Positions 51,979-63,342 are shown, counted from the first letter of the stretch. The stretch: 64,000 bases of DNA from Pseudomonas sp. ANT_J12 (GCF_008370045.1 NZ_VOBN01000007.1:124001-188000); one strand, 5' to 3'. Notes: generated by a model not told the origin, from the letters alone. Translations and numbers: made by a program.

Positions 51979-52572
51979 ATGCCCAAGGTCGGTATGCAAC
52001 CCATCCGTCGCCAGCAATTGATCGAAGCCACTTTACAGGCTGTCGATCAGGTCGGGATGGGGGACGCCAGCATTGCGCTGATCGCCCGTTTGGCCGGTGT
52101 CTCGAATGGCATCATCAGTCACTATTTTCAGGACAAGAATGGCCTGATCGCCGCCACGATGCGGTATCTGATGAGCGTCCTCAGCGAGAACGTCACCGCG
52201 CGTCGTCAGGCGCTGGAGGACAGCAGCCCAAGGGCGCACCTTCAGGTGATTATCGAAGGCAACTTCGACGCCAGCCAGGTCAATGGCCCGGCAATGAAAA
52301 CCTGGCTGGCCTTCTGGGCCACCAGCATGCACCAGCCGTCTTTGCACAGGTTGCAGCGGATCAACGATCACCGCCTGTATTCCAACCTGTGCTGCCAGTT
52401 CCGCCGTGCATTGCCGCTCGATGAAGCGCGCAACGCCGCCCGTGGCCTGGCAGCCCTCATTGACGGCTTGTGGTTGCGCGGCGCGCTGTCGGGAGATGCT
52501 TTCGACACCGGGCAGGCGCAACAGATCGCTTACGAATACATGGATTTCCAATTGGCCAAGCAGGTGAGCTAG
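51979..52572 (+). CDS. betI: Choline-responsive repressor BetI
   Basis: A 197-residue TetR-family repressor. The N-terminal helix-turn-helix is seen in IALIARLAGVSNGIISHYFQDK (split across residues 33-55). The C-terminal ligand domain binds choline (WLAFWATSMHQPSLHRLQ). I used MPKVGMQ as start; an in-frame ATG three codons earlier is possible. First gene of betIBA, likely repressing both its own operon and betT through the palindrome just upstream. Confidence 0.95.
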   Translation: MPKVGMQPIRRQQLIEATLQAVDQVGMGDASIALIARLAGVSNGIISHYFQDKNGLIAATMRYLMSVLSENVTARRQALEDSSPRAHLQVIIEGNFDASQVNGPAMKTWLAFWATSMHQPSLHRLQRINDHRLYSNLCCQFRRALPLDEARNAARGLAALIDGLWLRGALSGDAFDTGQAQQIAYEYMDFQLAKQVS

Positions 52573-52671
52573 AGCACACATAACCGCTCAGCCCCTGAAC
52601 CGTCACCGATCGCCAACGCTCCACGGCACCCGGTGACCAACGCCAACCACTTATGCACTTGCGAGGACACT

Positions 52672-54144
52672 ATGGCCCGTTTCGAACTGCAAAAACTCTA
52701 CATCGATGGCGGCTACTCCGACGCCAGCAGCGACGCCACCTTCGAAGCCATCAACCCGGCTAACGGTGAAGTCCTCGCAAAAGTACAGCGCGCGACTTTC
52801 GACGACGTCGAGCGTGCTGTGGTCAGCGCTGAAAAGGGCCAGAAAATCTGGGCCGCCATGACCGCCATGGAGCGTTCGCGCATCCTGCGTCGTGCCGTCG
52901 ACATCCTGCGCGAGCGCAACGATGAACTGGCCGCCCTGGAAACCCTGGACACCGGCAAATCCTTCTCCGAAACCAAGTACGTCGACATCGTCACCGGCGC
53001 TGACGTGCTGGAATACTACGCAGGCCTGGTGCCGGCTATCGAAGGCGAGCAGATTCCACTGCGCACTACTTCGTTCATCTACACCCGTCGCGAGCCGCTC
53101 GGTGTTGTCGCCGGTATCGGCGCGTGGAACTACCCGATCCAGATCGCCCTGTGGAAATCCGCACCGGCCCTGGCGGCCGGTAACGCGATGATCTTCAAGC
53201 CAAGCGAAGTCACTTCCCTGACCACGCTGAAACTGGCTGAGATCTACACCGAAGCCGGCGTCCCGGCGGGCGTGTTCAACGTGCTGACCGGCAGCGGCCG
53301 TGAAGTCGGCACCTGGCTGACCGAGCACCCACGCATCGAAAAAATCTCCTTCACCGGCGGCACCGACACCGGCAAGAAGGTCATGGCCAGCGCTTCGAGC
53401 TCTTCGCTCAAAGAAGTCACCATGGAACTGGGCGGCAAGTCCCCGCTGATCATCTTCGACGACGCCGACCTCGATCGCGCCGCCGACACCGCGATGATGG
53501 CCAACTTCTACAGCTCCGGCCAGGTCTGCACCAACGGCACTCGCGTGTTTATCCCGACGCATCTGAAAGCGGCTTTCGAAGCCAAGATCGCCGAGCGCGT
53601 TGCCCGTATCCGCATCGGCAACCCGGAAGACGAAAACACCAACTTCGGCCCGCTGGTCAGCTTCGCCCACATGGAAAGCGTGCTGGGCTACATCGCCAAA
53701 GGTAAGGAAGAAGGCGCTCGCGTCCTGTGCGGCGGCTCCCGTCTGACCGAAGGCGACCTGGCCAAAGGCGCCTTCGTGGCACCGACCGTGTTCACCGACT
53801 GCACCGACGAGATGACCATCGTTCGCGAAGAAATCTTCGGCCCGGTGATGGCGATCCTGACCTACGACACCGAAGAAGAAGTGATCCGTCGTGCCAACGA
53901 CACCGACTTCGGCCTGGCCGCCGGTATCGTCACCAAGGACCTGAACCGCGCCCACCGCGTGATTCATCAACTGGAAGCCGGTATCTGCTGGATCAACGCC
54001 TGGGGCGAGTCCGACGCGAAGATGCCGGTCGGCGGCTACAAGCAGTCGGGCGTGGGCCGTGAGAACGGGATCAGCTCTCTCAATAACTTCACGCGCATTA
54101 AGTCCGTGCAAGTCGAACTGGGCGATTACGCCTCAGTGTTCTGA
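52672..54144 (+). CDS. betB: Betaine aldehyde dehydrogenase
   Basis: A 490-residue NAD(P)+-dependent aldehyde dehydrogenase that converts betaine aldehyde to glycine betaine. The catalytic glutamate lies in MELGGKSPLIIFDDAD and the catalytic cysteine in SGQVCTNGTR (about 286). GIGAWNYPIQIALWKSAPAL and FTGGTDTGKKV mark the cofactor site. MARFELQKLYIDG is the standard start. Length matches Pseudomonas BetB. Confidence 0.97.
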   Translation: MARFELQKLYIDGGYSDASSDATFEAINPANGEVLAKVQRATFDDVERAVVSAEKGQKIWAAMTAMERSRILRRAVDILRERNDELAALETLDTGKSFSETKYVDIVTGADVLEYYAGLVPAIEGEQIPLRTTSFIYTRREPLGVVAGIGAWNYPIQIALWKSAPALAAGNAMIFKPSEVTSLTTLKLAEIYTEAGVPAGVFNVLTGSGREVGTWLTEHPRIEKISFTGGTDTGKKVMASASSSSLKEVTMELGGKSPLIIFDDADLDRAADTAMMANFYSSGQVCTNGTRVFIPTHLKAAFEAKIAERVARIRIGNPEDENTNFGPLVSFAHMESVLGYIAKGKEEGARVLCGGSRLTEGDLAKGAFVAPTVFTDCTDEMTIVREEIFGPVMAILTYDTEEEVIRRANDTDFGLAAGIVTKDLNRAHRVIHQLEAGICWINAWGESDAKMPVGGYKQSGVGRENGISSLNNFTRIKSVQVELGDYASVF

Positions 54145-54145
54145 G

Positions 54146-54268
54146 GAGCTACAAGCGGCAAGCTTCAAGCTGTAAGTAAAAGCAGTTTGTTTTTGCCGCT
54201 CCCCCCGATTTCACAGACATAGCTCGCTGCTTTTTCTTGCAGCTTGGAGCTTAGAGCTTGCAGCTCCC
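54146..54268. repeat. Type D repeat (CTACAAGCGGCAAGC family), betB-betA gap
   Basis: AGCTACAAGCGGCAAGCTTC with an inverted CTTGCAGCTTGGAGCTTAGA arm around an unrelated 60-bp centre. Same family as 30327-30413. Confidence 0.8.
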
Positions 54269-54280
54269 CCAGGAGACCAC

Positions 54281-55984
54281 ATGACTACCGAATACGACTA
54301 CATCATCATAGGGGCCGGTTCCGCAGGTAACACACTTGCGACCCGTCTGACTGAAGACGAAGGCGTCACCGTCCTGCTGCTCGAAGCGGGCGGCCCGGAT
54401 TACCGTTTCGACTTCCGCACGCAAATGCCGGCCGCGCTGGCGTTCCCGCTGCAAGGCCGTCGCTACAACTGGGCGTACGAAACCGATCCAGAGCCACACA
54501 TGGACGGTCGCCGGATGGAGTGCGGTCGCGGCAAGGGCCTCGGCGGTTCTTCGCTGATCAACGGCATGTGCTACATCCGCGGCAACGCGATGGACTACGA
54601 CAACTGGTCGAAGCTGCCGGGCCTGGAAAACTGGACCTACCTCGACTGCCTGCCGTACTTCCGCAAAGCGGAAACCCGCGACATCGGCCCGAACGACTAC
54701 CACGGTGGCGACGGCCCGGTCAGCGTGACCACGCCGAAGGCTGGCAACAACCCGCTGTTCCACGCGATGGTTGAAGCCGGCGTGCAGGCCGGTTACCCGC
54801 GCACCGAAGACTTGAACGGTTACCAGCAAGAAGGTTTCGGCCCGATGGACCGTACCGTGACGCCGAACGGCCGTCGCGCCAGCACCGCTCGCGGTTACCT
54901 GGACATTGCCAAGAAGCGTTCGACCCTGACCATCGTCACCCACGCCCTGACCGACAAGATCCTGTTTGAAGGCAAGCGTGCGGTCGGCGTGCGTTACCTG
55001 ATCGGCGCCGCTGAAGAGCGCGTTGAAGCCCGCGCCCGCAAGGAAGTGCTGCTGTGCTCCGGCGCCATCGCTTCGCCGCAGATCCTGCAACGCTCCGGCG
55101 TCGGCCCGGCCGAACTGCTGAAGAAACTCGATATCCCGGTGGTCCACGACCTGCCAGGCGTCGGCGAAAACCTGCAGGATCACCTTGAGCTGTACCTGCA
55201 ATACGCCTGCACCCAACCGGTCTCGCTGTACCCGTCGCTGCTCTGGTACAACCAGCCGGCCATCGGTGCCGAGTGGCTGTTCAACGGCACCGGTATCGGC
55301 GCCAGCAACCAGTTCGAAGCCGGCGGTTTCATCCGTACCCGTGAAGAATTCGATTGGCCGAACATCCAGTACCACTTCCTGCCGGTCGCGATTAACTACA
55401 ACGGCAGCAACGGTGTGAAAGAGCACGGCTTCCAGGCGCACATGGGTTCCATGCGTTCGCCAAGCCGTGGTCGCATCCAGGCCAAGTCGAAGGATCCGCG
55501 CGAGTACCCGAGCATCCTCTTCAACTACATGGCCACCGAGCAGGACTGGCAGGAATTCCGCGACGGCATCCGCCTGACCCGTGAAATCATGCAACAGCCT
55601 GCACTGGACGCTTACCGTGGCCGCGAAATCAGCCCGGGCATCGACGTGCAAACCGATGAACAGCTCGACAAGTTCATCCGCGAACACGCCGAAACTGCGT
55701 TCCACCCGTCCTGCTCCTGCAAAATGGGCACCGACGAGATGGCCGTGGTTGATGCTGAAGGCCGTGTGCATGGCATGCAGAGCCTGCGGGTGGTCGACGC
55801 CTCGATCATGCCGATCATCACCACCGGCAACCTGAACGCGCCAACGATCATGATCGCCGAGAAAATCGCCGACAAGATCCGTGGCCGCCAGCCATTGCCG
55901 CGCAGCACCGCTGACTACTTCGTGGCCGGTGATGCACCGGTGCGTGGCAAGCCGATGCGGGATGTGAGTCCTACTGCTCAGTAA
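54281..55984 (+). CDS. betA: Choline dehydrogenase
   Basis: A 567-residue membrane-associated GMC-family FAD enzyme that oxidises choline to betaine aldehyde. The FAD motif YIIIGAGSAGNTLATRL is near residue 6, followed by GRGKGLGGSSLINGMCYIRG (about 82-101) and the C-terminal active-site region FHPSCSCKMG with a later NLNAPTIMIAEK. Length is typical. A type D repeat separates it from betB and a type B REPIN follows. Confidence 0.97.
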   Translation: MTTEYDYIIIGAGSAGNTLATRLTEDEGVTVLLLEAGGPDYRFDFRTQMPAALAFPLQGRRYNWAYETDPEPHMDGRRMECGRGKGLGGSSLINGMCYIRGNAMDYDNWSKLPGLENWTYLDCLPYFRKAETRDIGPNDYHGGDGPVSVTTPKAGNNPLFHAMVEAGVQAGYPRTEDLNGYQQEGFGPMDRTVTPNGRRASTARGYLDIAKKRSTLTIVTHALTDKILFEGKRAVGVRYLIGAAEERVEARARKEVLLCSGAIASPQILQRSGVGPAELLKKLDIPVVHDLPGVGENLQDHLELYLQYACTQPVSLYPSLLWYNQPAIGAEWLFNGTGIGASNQFEAGGFIRTREEFDWPNIQYHFLPVAINYNGSNGVKEHGFQAHMGSMRSPSRGRIQAKSKDPREYPSILFNYMATEQDWQEFRDGIRLTREIMQQPALDAYRGREISPGIDVQTDEQLDKFIREHAETAFHPSCSCKMGTDEMAVVDAEGRVHGMQSLRVVDASIMPIITTGNLNAPTIMIAEKIADKIRGRQPLPRSTADYFVAGDAPVRGKPMRDVSPTAQ

Positions 55985-56003
55985 GGCGTAATACCGAGGC
56001 GCG

Positions 56004-56080
56004 GCCTTCGCGGGCAAGCCTCGCTCCTACAAGGAATCGCATTCCCCCTGTAGGAGCGAGGCTTGCCCGCGAAGAGGCCC
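56004..56080. repeat. REPIN type B after betA
   Basis: CCTTCGCGGGCAAGCCTCGC and inverted partner, 20 bases after the betA stop. Confidence 0.88.
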
Positions 56081-56242
56081 TCACAAACAACTGCACAACC
56101 CTCTGACACACCCCGGTAATCCCTTCCTACACCGCTCCGCGCTTGATCCTACCCCCCGCCCAGGCCTAATCTAGCGCCACGCAAACGTTTCACCCCCTCG
56201 CAGTACCGATACGCCGCTTCTCCAGACCAAGGAGGTTTTCGA

Positions 56243-57685
56243 ATGTTCGATTTCCACCCCCAGCTCAAGCAGCGTTTTGCTGCCTTGCGCACGGGCGCTG
56301 AATTTTTTTCGCTGCGTTATGTACGCGAGTCCGGCCAATACCTGTCAGTGCGCAAGAACGTCGCCGAGCCGCCGAGCCTGCGCCGTGATGAAGGCGCGAT
56401 GCTGACCGTTCGGGTCAACGGCGTCGAAGCCTACGCGGCGACCAATGACCTGTCGCAACAAGGCCTGCAAGCCGCGCTGGAGAAGGCCGAGCAACAAGCC
56501 CGCCGCCTCAAGCCCCACGCCTTGCTCGACCTGAGCGCACAAACGGTCTCCAGCGACCGCGCCGACTACTTTTCGCCGAACCTCGACCAGCCCTTCCCGT
56601 CCCTGAGTGATTGCTACCAACTGCTCGGCGCCGAATCCGCCGCCGTGCCCAAGGACGAGCGTCTGGTGAACTGGGAAGTGAGCATCGGCATCACCCACGT
56701 CGAGCAGATCTACCTCAGCAACGCCGGCGCCGAACTGCGCCAGGCCCAGCGCTTTATCTTCCCGAGCCTGGAAGTCACTGCCTACGACGGCAACGACAGC
56801 CAGACCCGCACTTTGGGCCGCGAGAACTTCGGCCAGCAGGGCGGCTTTGACGTGATCAGCCGCTGCGGACTGGTCGGCGCCGCGCCGAAAATCGCCGATC
56901 AGGCGCTGCAATTGCTGCTGGCGCCCAACACCCCGAAAGGCCCGCGCGACCTGCTGTTAATGCCGGACCAAATGATGCTGCAGATCCACGAATCCATCGG
57001 TCACCCGCTGGAACTGGACCGCATCCTCGGTGATGAGCGCAATTACGCCGGCACCAGTTTCGTCAAGGCCGAGGACTTTGGCCGCCTGCAATACGGCTCC
57101 AAACTGCTCAACGTGACCTTCGACCCGGACATTCCCGAGCAGTTGGCCAGTTACGGTCACGATGACGACGGCACCGCCGCAAGCAAGCAATTCCTGATCA
57201 AGGAAGGCCTGTTGCTGCGGCCATTGGGCGGTGCGCTGTCGCAGTTCCGCGCCGGCATGGATGGCGTGGCCAACAGCCGCGCCTGTGGCTGGAACCGTCC
57301 ACCGATCGATCGCATGGCCAACCTGAACATCGAGCCCGGCGATCAACCGCTGGAACAGATGATCGGCAATATCGAACACGGCATCTTGATGAGCACCAAC
57401 CGTTCCTGGTCCATCGACGATGCACGCAACAAGTTCCAGTTCGGTTGCGAATGGGGCCAGTTGATCGAGAACGGCGAACTCAAAGGCGTGGTCAAGAACC
57501 CGAACTATCGGGCGATTTCGGCGCACTTCTGGAAAAGCCTCAGCGCCGTCGGCGACGCCAACACCGTCAAGGTCCTGGGCACGCCGAACTGCGGCAAGGG
57601 CGAACCGAACCAGGTGATCCGCGTCGGCCATGCGTCGCCGGCCTGCGTGTTCAGCAATGTGGATGTGTTTGGGGGAGATGCCTGA
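56243..57685 (+). CDS. TldD/PmbA family protein, TldD-like
   Basis: A 480-residue protein of the TldD/TldE metallopeptidase family. The zinc motif HESIGH (H249-E250-x3-H254) identifies it as the catalytic, TldD-like partner. RACGWNRPPIDRMANLNIEPG and LGTPNCGKGEPNQ are family features near the C-terminus. AAGGAGG precedes the ATG. It overlaps the start of the next gene by one base (TGATG). TldD/E pairs process peptides such as microcins and CcdA; the target here is unknown. Confidence 0.9.
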   Translation: MFDFHPQLKQRFAALRTGAEFFSLRYVRESGQYLSVRKNVAEPPSLRRDEGAMLTVRVNGVEAYAATNDLSQQGLQAALEKAEQQARRLKPHALLDLSAQTVSSDRADYFSPNLDQPFPSLSDCYQLLGAESAAVPKDERLVNWEVSIGITHVEQIYLSNAGAELRQAQRFIFPSLEVTAYDGNDSQTRTLGRENFGQQGGFDVISRCGLVGAAPKIADQALQLLLAPNTPKGPRDLLLMPDQMMLQIHESIGHPLELDRILGDERNYAGTSFVKAEDFGRLQYGSKLLNVTFDPDIPEQLASYGHDDDGTAASKQFLIKEGLLLRPLGGALSQFRAGMDGVANSRACGWNRPPIDRMANLNIEPGDQPLEQMIGNIEHGILMSTNRSWSIDDARNKFQFGCEWGQLIENGELKGVVKNPNYRAISAHFWKSLSAVGDANTVKVLGTPNCGKGEPNQVIRVGHASPACVFSNVDVFGGDA

Positions 57686-59022
57686 TGAGCACTGCAAAAA
57701 ATCAGGCCGATGCGTTCAAGGCCTTGGTCACTTGGCTGCGCGAGGCGATTCGCGAGCCGGAACAATTCACCCTCAGCTACGCCGCCGAGTCCTCGGCCTT
57801 CGTGCGCTTCAATCACGCCAAGGTCCGTCAGGCCGGGCAGGTGCAACAGGCGAGTGTCGGTTTCAAGCTGATCAACGACGGTCGCCACGCCGACTTGAAC
57901 ATCACGCTGTCGGGCGAGGCTGAAGTCGATGTGCAGCGCCTGGCCGAAGGGCTGCAACAGTTGCGCGAAACCCTGCCGTTGCTGCCCCAGGATCCGTATC
58001 TGCTGCTCAACCACAACGGCTGGCAGAGCAAGAATGTGCAGGATCACCCGTTGCCGGACACCGAGCAGGTCGTCGCTGAAATCACCCAGGCCGCCGAAGG
58101 GCTCGACCTGGTCGGTTTCTACGCGGCCGGGCCGATCAGTCGTGGTTTCGCCAGTTCTTCGGGCGCGTTTGGCTGGCATCAGGCCAATAGCTTCAACTTC
58201 GATTTCAGCCTGGTGCATGAAAACGGCCAAGCGGTGAAAGCCAGTTACGCCGGGCACGACTGGAGCAGCGAAGGGTTTGCCAAGCGCTTTGCCCTCGCCC
58301 GCGAGCAATTGACGTTTCTCGGTCGGCCATTGCGCACCCTGGCGCCGGGTAACTACCGCGCCTACCTCGCTCCGGCGGCCATGGAAGAAATCATGGACAT
58401 GCTCGGCTGGGGCGGTTTCTCGGCGCAGTCGATTGCCAGCAAGAACAGCCCGTTGCAGAAGCTCTACGCAGGGGACAACGCGTTCAGCCCGTTGGTGTCC
58501 GTCGATGAGAAAGTCAGCGGTTCCCTGAGCCCGGCGTTTTCCGGCGAAGGTTATCCGCGCAGTGATCTGGGGTTGATCGTCGCGGGCAAGGCCGGCGCGC
58601 AAATGGTCAGCTCGCGCAGCGCCGCGGAATACGGCTTGCCGGCCAACGGTGCCGGCGGTGGTGAGATGCCGAGCGCGTTGAACATGGCGCCCGGTACATT
58701 GCCGCAAGCCGAGATTCTCAAGCAACTGGGCACGGGGCTGTACATCAGCAACCTCTGGTACCTGAACTACTCGGATCAACCAGCGGCGCGCCTGACCGGT
58801 ATGACGCGGTTTGCGACCTTCTGGGTCGAGAACGGCGAGATCCAGGCCCCGGTGAGCACCATGCGATTTGATGACAGCGCCTACAGCCTGCTCGGTTCGC
58901 AGCTGGAAGCGTTGACCCAGGAGCGCGAGTTGCTGCTGTCGGCGAGTACTTACAGTCAGCGGGCGACGGCGTCGGCGTTGTTGCCGGGGGCGCTCGTCAG
59001 CAAACTCACCTTGACCCTCTGA
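57685..59022 (+). CDS. TldD/PmbA family protein, TldE-like partner
   Basis: A 445-residue TldE/PmbA-like protein without a HExxxH motif, as expected of the non-catalytic partner. The start lies on the last base of the upstream stop codon, so the two proteins are made together and probably form a heterodimer. Marks include SASTYSQRATASALLPGALVS at the end and GLPANGAGGGEMPSALNMAPG. This pair is distinct in sequence from the usual short-start TldD/PmbA I would expect elsewhere in the chromosome. Confidence 0.85.
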   Translation: MSTAKNQADAFKALVTWLREAIREPEQFTLSYAAESSAFVRFNHAKVRQAGQVQQASVGFKLINDGRHADLNITLSGEAEVDVQRLAEGLQQLRETLPLLPQDPYLLLNHNGWQSKNVQDHPLPDTEQVVAEITQAAEGLDLVGFYAAGPISRGFASSSGAFGWHQANSFNFDFSLVHENGQAVKASYAGHDWSSEGFAKRFALAREQLTFLGRPLRTLAPGNYRAYLAPAAMEEIMDMLGWGGFSAQSIASKNSPLQKLYAGDNAFSPLVSVDEKVSGSLSPAFSGEGYPRSDLGLIVAGKAGAQMVSSRSAAEYGLPANGAGGGEMPSALNMAPGTLPQAEILKQLGTGLYISNLWYLNYSDQPAARLTGMTRFATFWVENGEIQAPVSTMRFDDSAYSLLGSQLEALTQERELLLSASTYSQRATASALLPGALVSKLTLTL

Positions 59023-59026
59023 CACC

Positions 59027-59138
59027 GATCGTTCCCACGCTCTGCGTGGGAATGCAGCCCGGGACGCTCCGCGTCCCATTGAAGGCGTAACGCGGAGCGT
59101 CACAGGATGCATTCCCACGCGGAGCGTGGGAACGATCA
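59027..59138. repeat. REPIN type A after the TldE-like gene
   Basis: GATCGTTCCCACGC to GCGTGGGAACGATCA, 4 bases after the stop codon and ending 22 bases before the MFS gene. Confidence 0.9.
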
Positions 59139-59160
59139 TTGATAAACCCACAGAGGTCCC

Positions 59161-60588
59161 ATGCCCAACCGCCCGCCTCTCGACGCTGTCACCGCCCGCT
59201 GGTTGCCGTGGGTCGTCGCCATTGCCTTCTTCATGCAGTCCCTCGACGGGACCATCCTCAACACCGCCCTGCCGGCCATGGCCCTGGACCTGGCGGAAAA
59301 CCCGTTGCGCATGCAGGGCGTGATCATCGCCTACATGCTCACCGTCGCCCTGCTGATCCCCACCTCGGGCTGGATCGCCGACCGTTTTGGCACCAAGAAG
59401 ATCTTCTTCGGCGCGATCCTGTTGTTCAGCATCGGCTCGTTGCTCTGCGCGTTATCGAGCACCCTGACCATGTTGATCGGTGCCCGGATCATCCAAGGCC
59501 TGGGCGGTGCCTTGATGCTGCCGGTGGGCAGGCTGGTGGTGCTGCGGGCCTACCCGCGCTCGGAACTGGTGCGGATCATGGGTTTCATCACCATTCCCGG
59601 TCTGCTCGGCCCGTTGCTCGGCCCGACCACCGGCGGCTGGATGGTGCAGTACTTGTCGTGGCACTGGATTTTTTTGATCAACCTGCCGGTCGGCGTGATC
59701 GGTTGCTACGCCGTGTGGAAGTTCATCCCCGACCTGCGCGGCAGCGAACGCACGCGGTTCGATAGTCTCGGCTTTCTGCTGTTCGGCGCGGCCATGGTGT
59801 TGATCACCATTGCCATGGAAGGCCTCGGCGAATTGCATTTGCCGCACCTTCGCGTGATGTTGCTGCTGTTCGGCGGCATGGCCTGCCTCGCGGCTTATTG
59901 GCTGCGGGCCGGGCATATCGATAATCCGCTGTTCGCGCCATCGCTGTTCAAGACCCGCACGTTCGCCGTGGGCATCCTCGGCAATCTGTTCGCCCGCCTG
60001 GGCAGCGGCGCCCTGCCATTCCTTGTGCCGTTGCTGCTGCAAGTGGCGCTGGGGTATTCGCCGTCCCAGGCCGGGATGAGCATGTTGCCCCTGGCGGCGG
60101 CGGCGATGTTCGCCAAGTCCGTGGCGCGACCGCTGATCGAACGCTTCGGTTACCGCATCGTGCTGACCGGCAACACCCTGGCCCTGGGCATCATGCTGGC
60201 GGCCATGGGCCTGGTCAGCGAGCAGACGCCGTATTGGCTGCTGCTGGTGATGCTGGCGATTGCCGGCGCGATCAACTCCTTGCAGTTCACCGCAATGAAC
60301 ACCGTGACCCTGATCGACCTCGACGACGCCAGCGCCAGCAGCGGCAACAGTTTGCTGTCGGTGGTGGCGCAATTGTCCCTGAGCCTGGGTGTGGCGTGCG
60401 CCGGTGCGCTGCTCGGTGGCTTTACGGCGGAGGTCGGAAATGATGGCGTGGAGACCATTTTGGGCGCGTTCCAACTCACGTTTGTCACCGTCGGCGTCAT
60501 GGCGATGCTGGCCGCGACGATCTTCTCGCAGCTGTCGAGAGAAGACGGACGGCGCGTCAAACGTCCGGAAGAACACATCGAGCCTTAG
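59161..60588 (+). CDS. MFS transporter, DHA2 (EmrB/QacA) family
   Basis: A 475-residue membrane protein with about 14 segments, as in drug:H+ antiporters of the DHA2 family. Family motifs are LDGTILNTALPAMALDL (motif D1), WIADRFGTKKIFFGAI (motif A) and GFITIPGLLGPLLGPTTGGW (motif C, typical of antiporters). Probably exports a toxic compound; substrate unknown. A REPIN lies directly upstream, leaving little room for a promoter, so it may read on from the TldD/E pair. Confidence 0.9.
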   Translation: MPNRPPLDAVTARWLPWVVAIAFFMQSLDGTILNTALPAMALDLAENPLRMQGVIIAYMLTVALLIPTSGWIADRFGTKKIFFGAILLFSIGSLLCALSSTLTMLIGARIIQGLGGALMLPVGRLVVLRAYPRSELVRIMGFITIPGLLGPLLGPTTGGWMVQYLSWHWIFLINLPVGVIGCYAVWKFIPDLRGSERTRFDSLGFLLFGAAMVLITIAMEGLGELHLPHLRVMLLLFGGMACLAAYWLRAGHIDNPLFAPSLFKTRTFAVGILGNLFARLGSGALPFLVPLLLQVALGYSPSQAGMSMLPLAAAAMFAKSVARPLIERFGYRIVLTGNTLALGIMLAAMGLVSEQTPYWLLLVMLAIAGAINSLQFTAMNTVTLIDLDDASASSGNSLLSVVAQLSLSLGVACAGALLGGFTAEVGNDGVETILGAFQLTFVTVGVMAMLAATIFSQLSREDGRRVKRPEEHIEP

Positions 60589-60645
60589 GGCGAACGGCCA
60601 CGGGCCTGATACACTGCGCGACATTTTGTTTTGCAGGCCCGTCCC

Positions 60646-62031
<1,386 letters not shown>

Positions 62032-62034
62032 TCC

Positions 62035-62145
62035 TGATCGTTCCCACGCTCCGCGTGGGAATGCATCCCGTGACGCTCCGCGTCACATAACGGCGGACGC
62101 AGAGCGTCCATGGCGGCATTCCCACGCAGAGCGTGGGAACGATCA
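62035..62145. repeat. REPIN type A between dbpA and the flavoprotein gene
   Basis: TGATCGTTCCCACGC to GCGTGGGAACGATCA, 3 bases after the dbpA stop and 18 before the next start codon. Confidence 0.9.
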
Positions 62146-62163
62146 TTGTGTGAGGACACCGTT

Positions 62164-63342
62164 TTGCGCTCTACCGAAGTCGTGATCATTGGCGCTGGCG
62201 CCGCAGGGTTGATGTGTGCGCTGACCACCGCCGGGCGCGGGCGCCAGGTGATGTTGCTCGACCACGCCAACAAGGCCGGCAAGAAAATCCTGATGTCGGG
62301 CGGTGGCCGCTGCAATTTCACCAACATGTACACCGAACCGGGCAATTTCCTCTCGCAGAACGAACACTTCTGCAAATCCGCCCTAGCCCGCTACACCCAG
62401 TGGGATTTCATCGGCATGGTCGCCAAACATGGCGTGCCGTACCACGAGAAGAAGCTCGGCCAACTGTTCTGCGATAACAAATCCAGCGACATTCTCGAGA
62501 TGCTTTTGAGCGAGTGCGATCAGGTCGGCGTCAGCCTGCACCTGGACACCTCGATCCAGACCATCGAGAAACTCGAAAGTGGCTACCTGCTGGACACCAC
62601 GCTCGGCCAAATCACCTGTGAATCCCTGGTGATTGCCACCGGCGGTTTGTCGATCCCAACCCTGGGCGCCACCGGTTTCGGTTATCAAGTGGCCAAGCAA
62701 TTCGGCCACGAGTTGCTGCCGACCCGCGCCGGCCTGGTGCCGTTCACCATCACCGATCAGCTCAAAGAACTGTGCACCGAACTGTCCGGCACCTCGGTGG
62801 ACTGTCTGGTGAGCTGCAATGAGCAGAGCTTTCGCGAGAACATCCTGTTCACCCACCGCGGCCTCAGCGGCCCGGCGATTTTGCAGATTTCATCCTTCTG
62901 GGAATCCGGCGACACGGTTGAAATCAACCTGATGCCCGACCACGACGTGCCGACCTGGCTGCAACAGCAGCAAGCCGAACGTCCGAACAGCGAGTTAAAA
63001 ACCCTGCTGGGGGAAATCTTCACCAAGAAGATGGCCAACCTGCTGGCGGACAACTGGTTCGTGTCCAAACCGATGAAGCAATACACCCACGCGGAAATCG
63101 CTGACATCGCCGAAAAACTGGCGAGCTGGAAGATCGTGCCCGCAGGGACTGAAGGCTATCGCACGGCTGAAGTGACCCTGGGCGGGGTCGACACCCATGA
63201 GGTGTCGTCCAAGACCATGGAATCGCTGAAAAGCCCTGGGTTGTACTTCATTGGTGAAGTGCTGGATGTGACCGGGCACCTGGGCGGCTTCAACTTCCAG
63301 TGGGCGTGGGCTTCGGGTTATGCGGCGGCGCAATACGTCTGA
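62164..63342 (+). CDS. NAD(P)/FAD-dependent oxidoreductase (HI0933/BaiN family)
   Basis: A 392-residue flavoprotein of the HI0933/BaiN-like family. The FAD motif VVIIGAGAAGLMCALTTAGR is near the start, followed by GKKILMSGGGRCNFTN (about 40-55), and the C-terminal signature ALDVTGHLGGFNFQWAWASG-like stretch (VLDVTGHLGGFNFQ). The start is a TTG, preceded by GAGG at good spacing; the upstream ATG is in REPIN sequence. Physiological role not established. Confidence 0.88.
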   Translation: MRSTEVVIIGAGAAGLMCALTTAGRGRQVMLLDHANKAGKKILMSGGGRCNFTNMYTEPGNFLSQNEHFCKSALARYTQWDFIGMVAKHGVPYHEKKLGQLFCDNKSSDILEMLLSECDQVGVSLHLDTSIQTIEKLESGYLLDTTLGQITCESLVIATGGLSIPTLGATGFGYQVAKQFGHELLPTRAGLVPFTITDQLKELCTELSGTSVDCLVSCNEQSFRENILFTHRGLSGPAILQISSFWESGDTVEINLMPDHDVPTWLQQQQAERPNSELKTLLGEIFTKKMANLLADNWFVSKPMKQYTHAEIADIAEKLASWKIVPAGTEGYRTAEVTLGGVDTHEVSSKTMESLKSPGLYFIGEVLDVTGHLGGFNFQWAWASGYAAAQYV

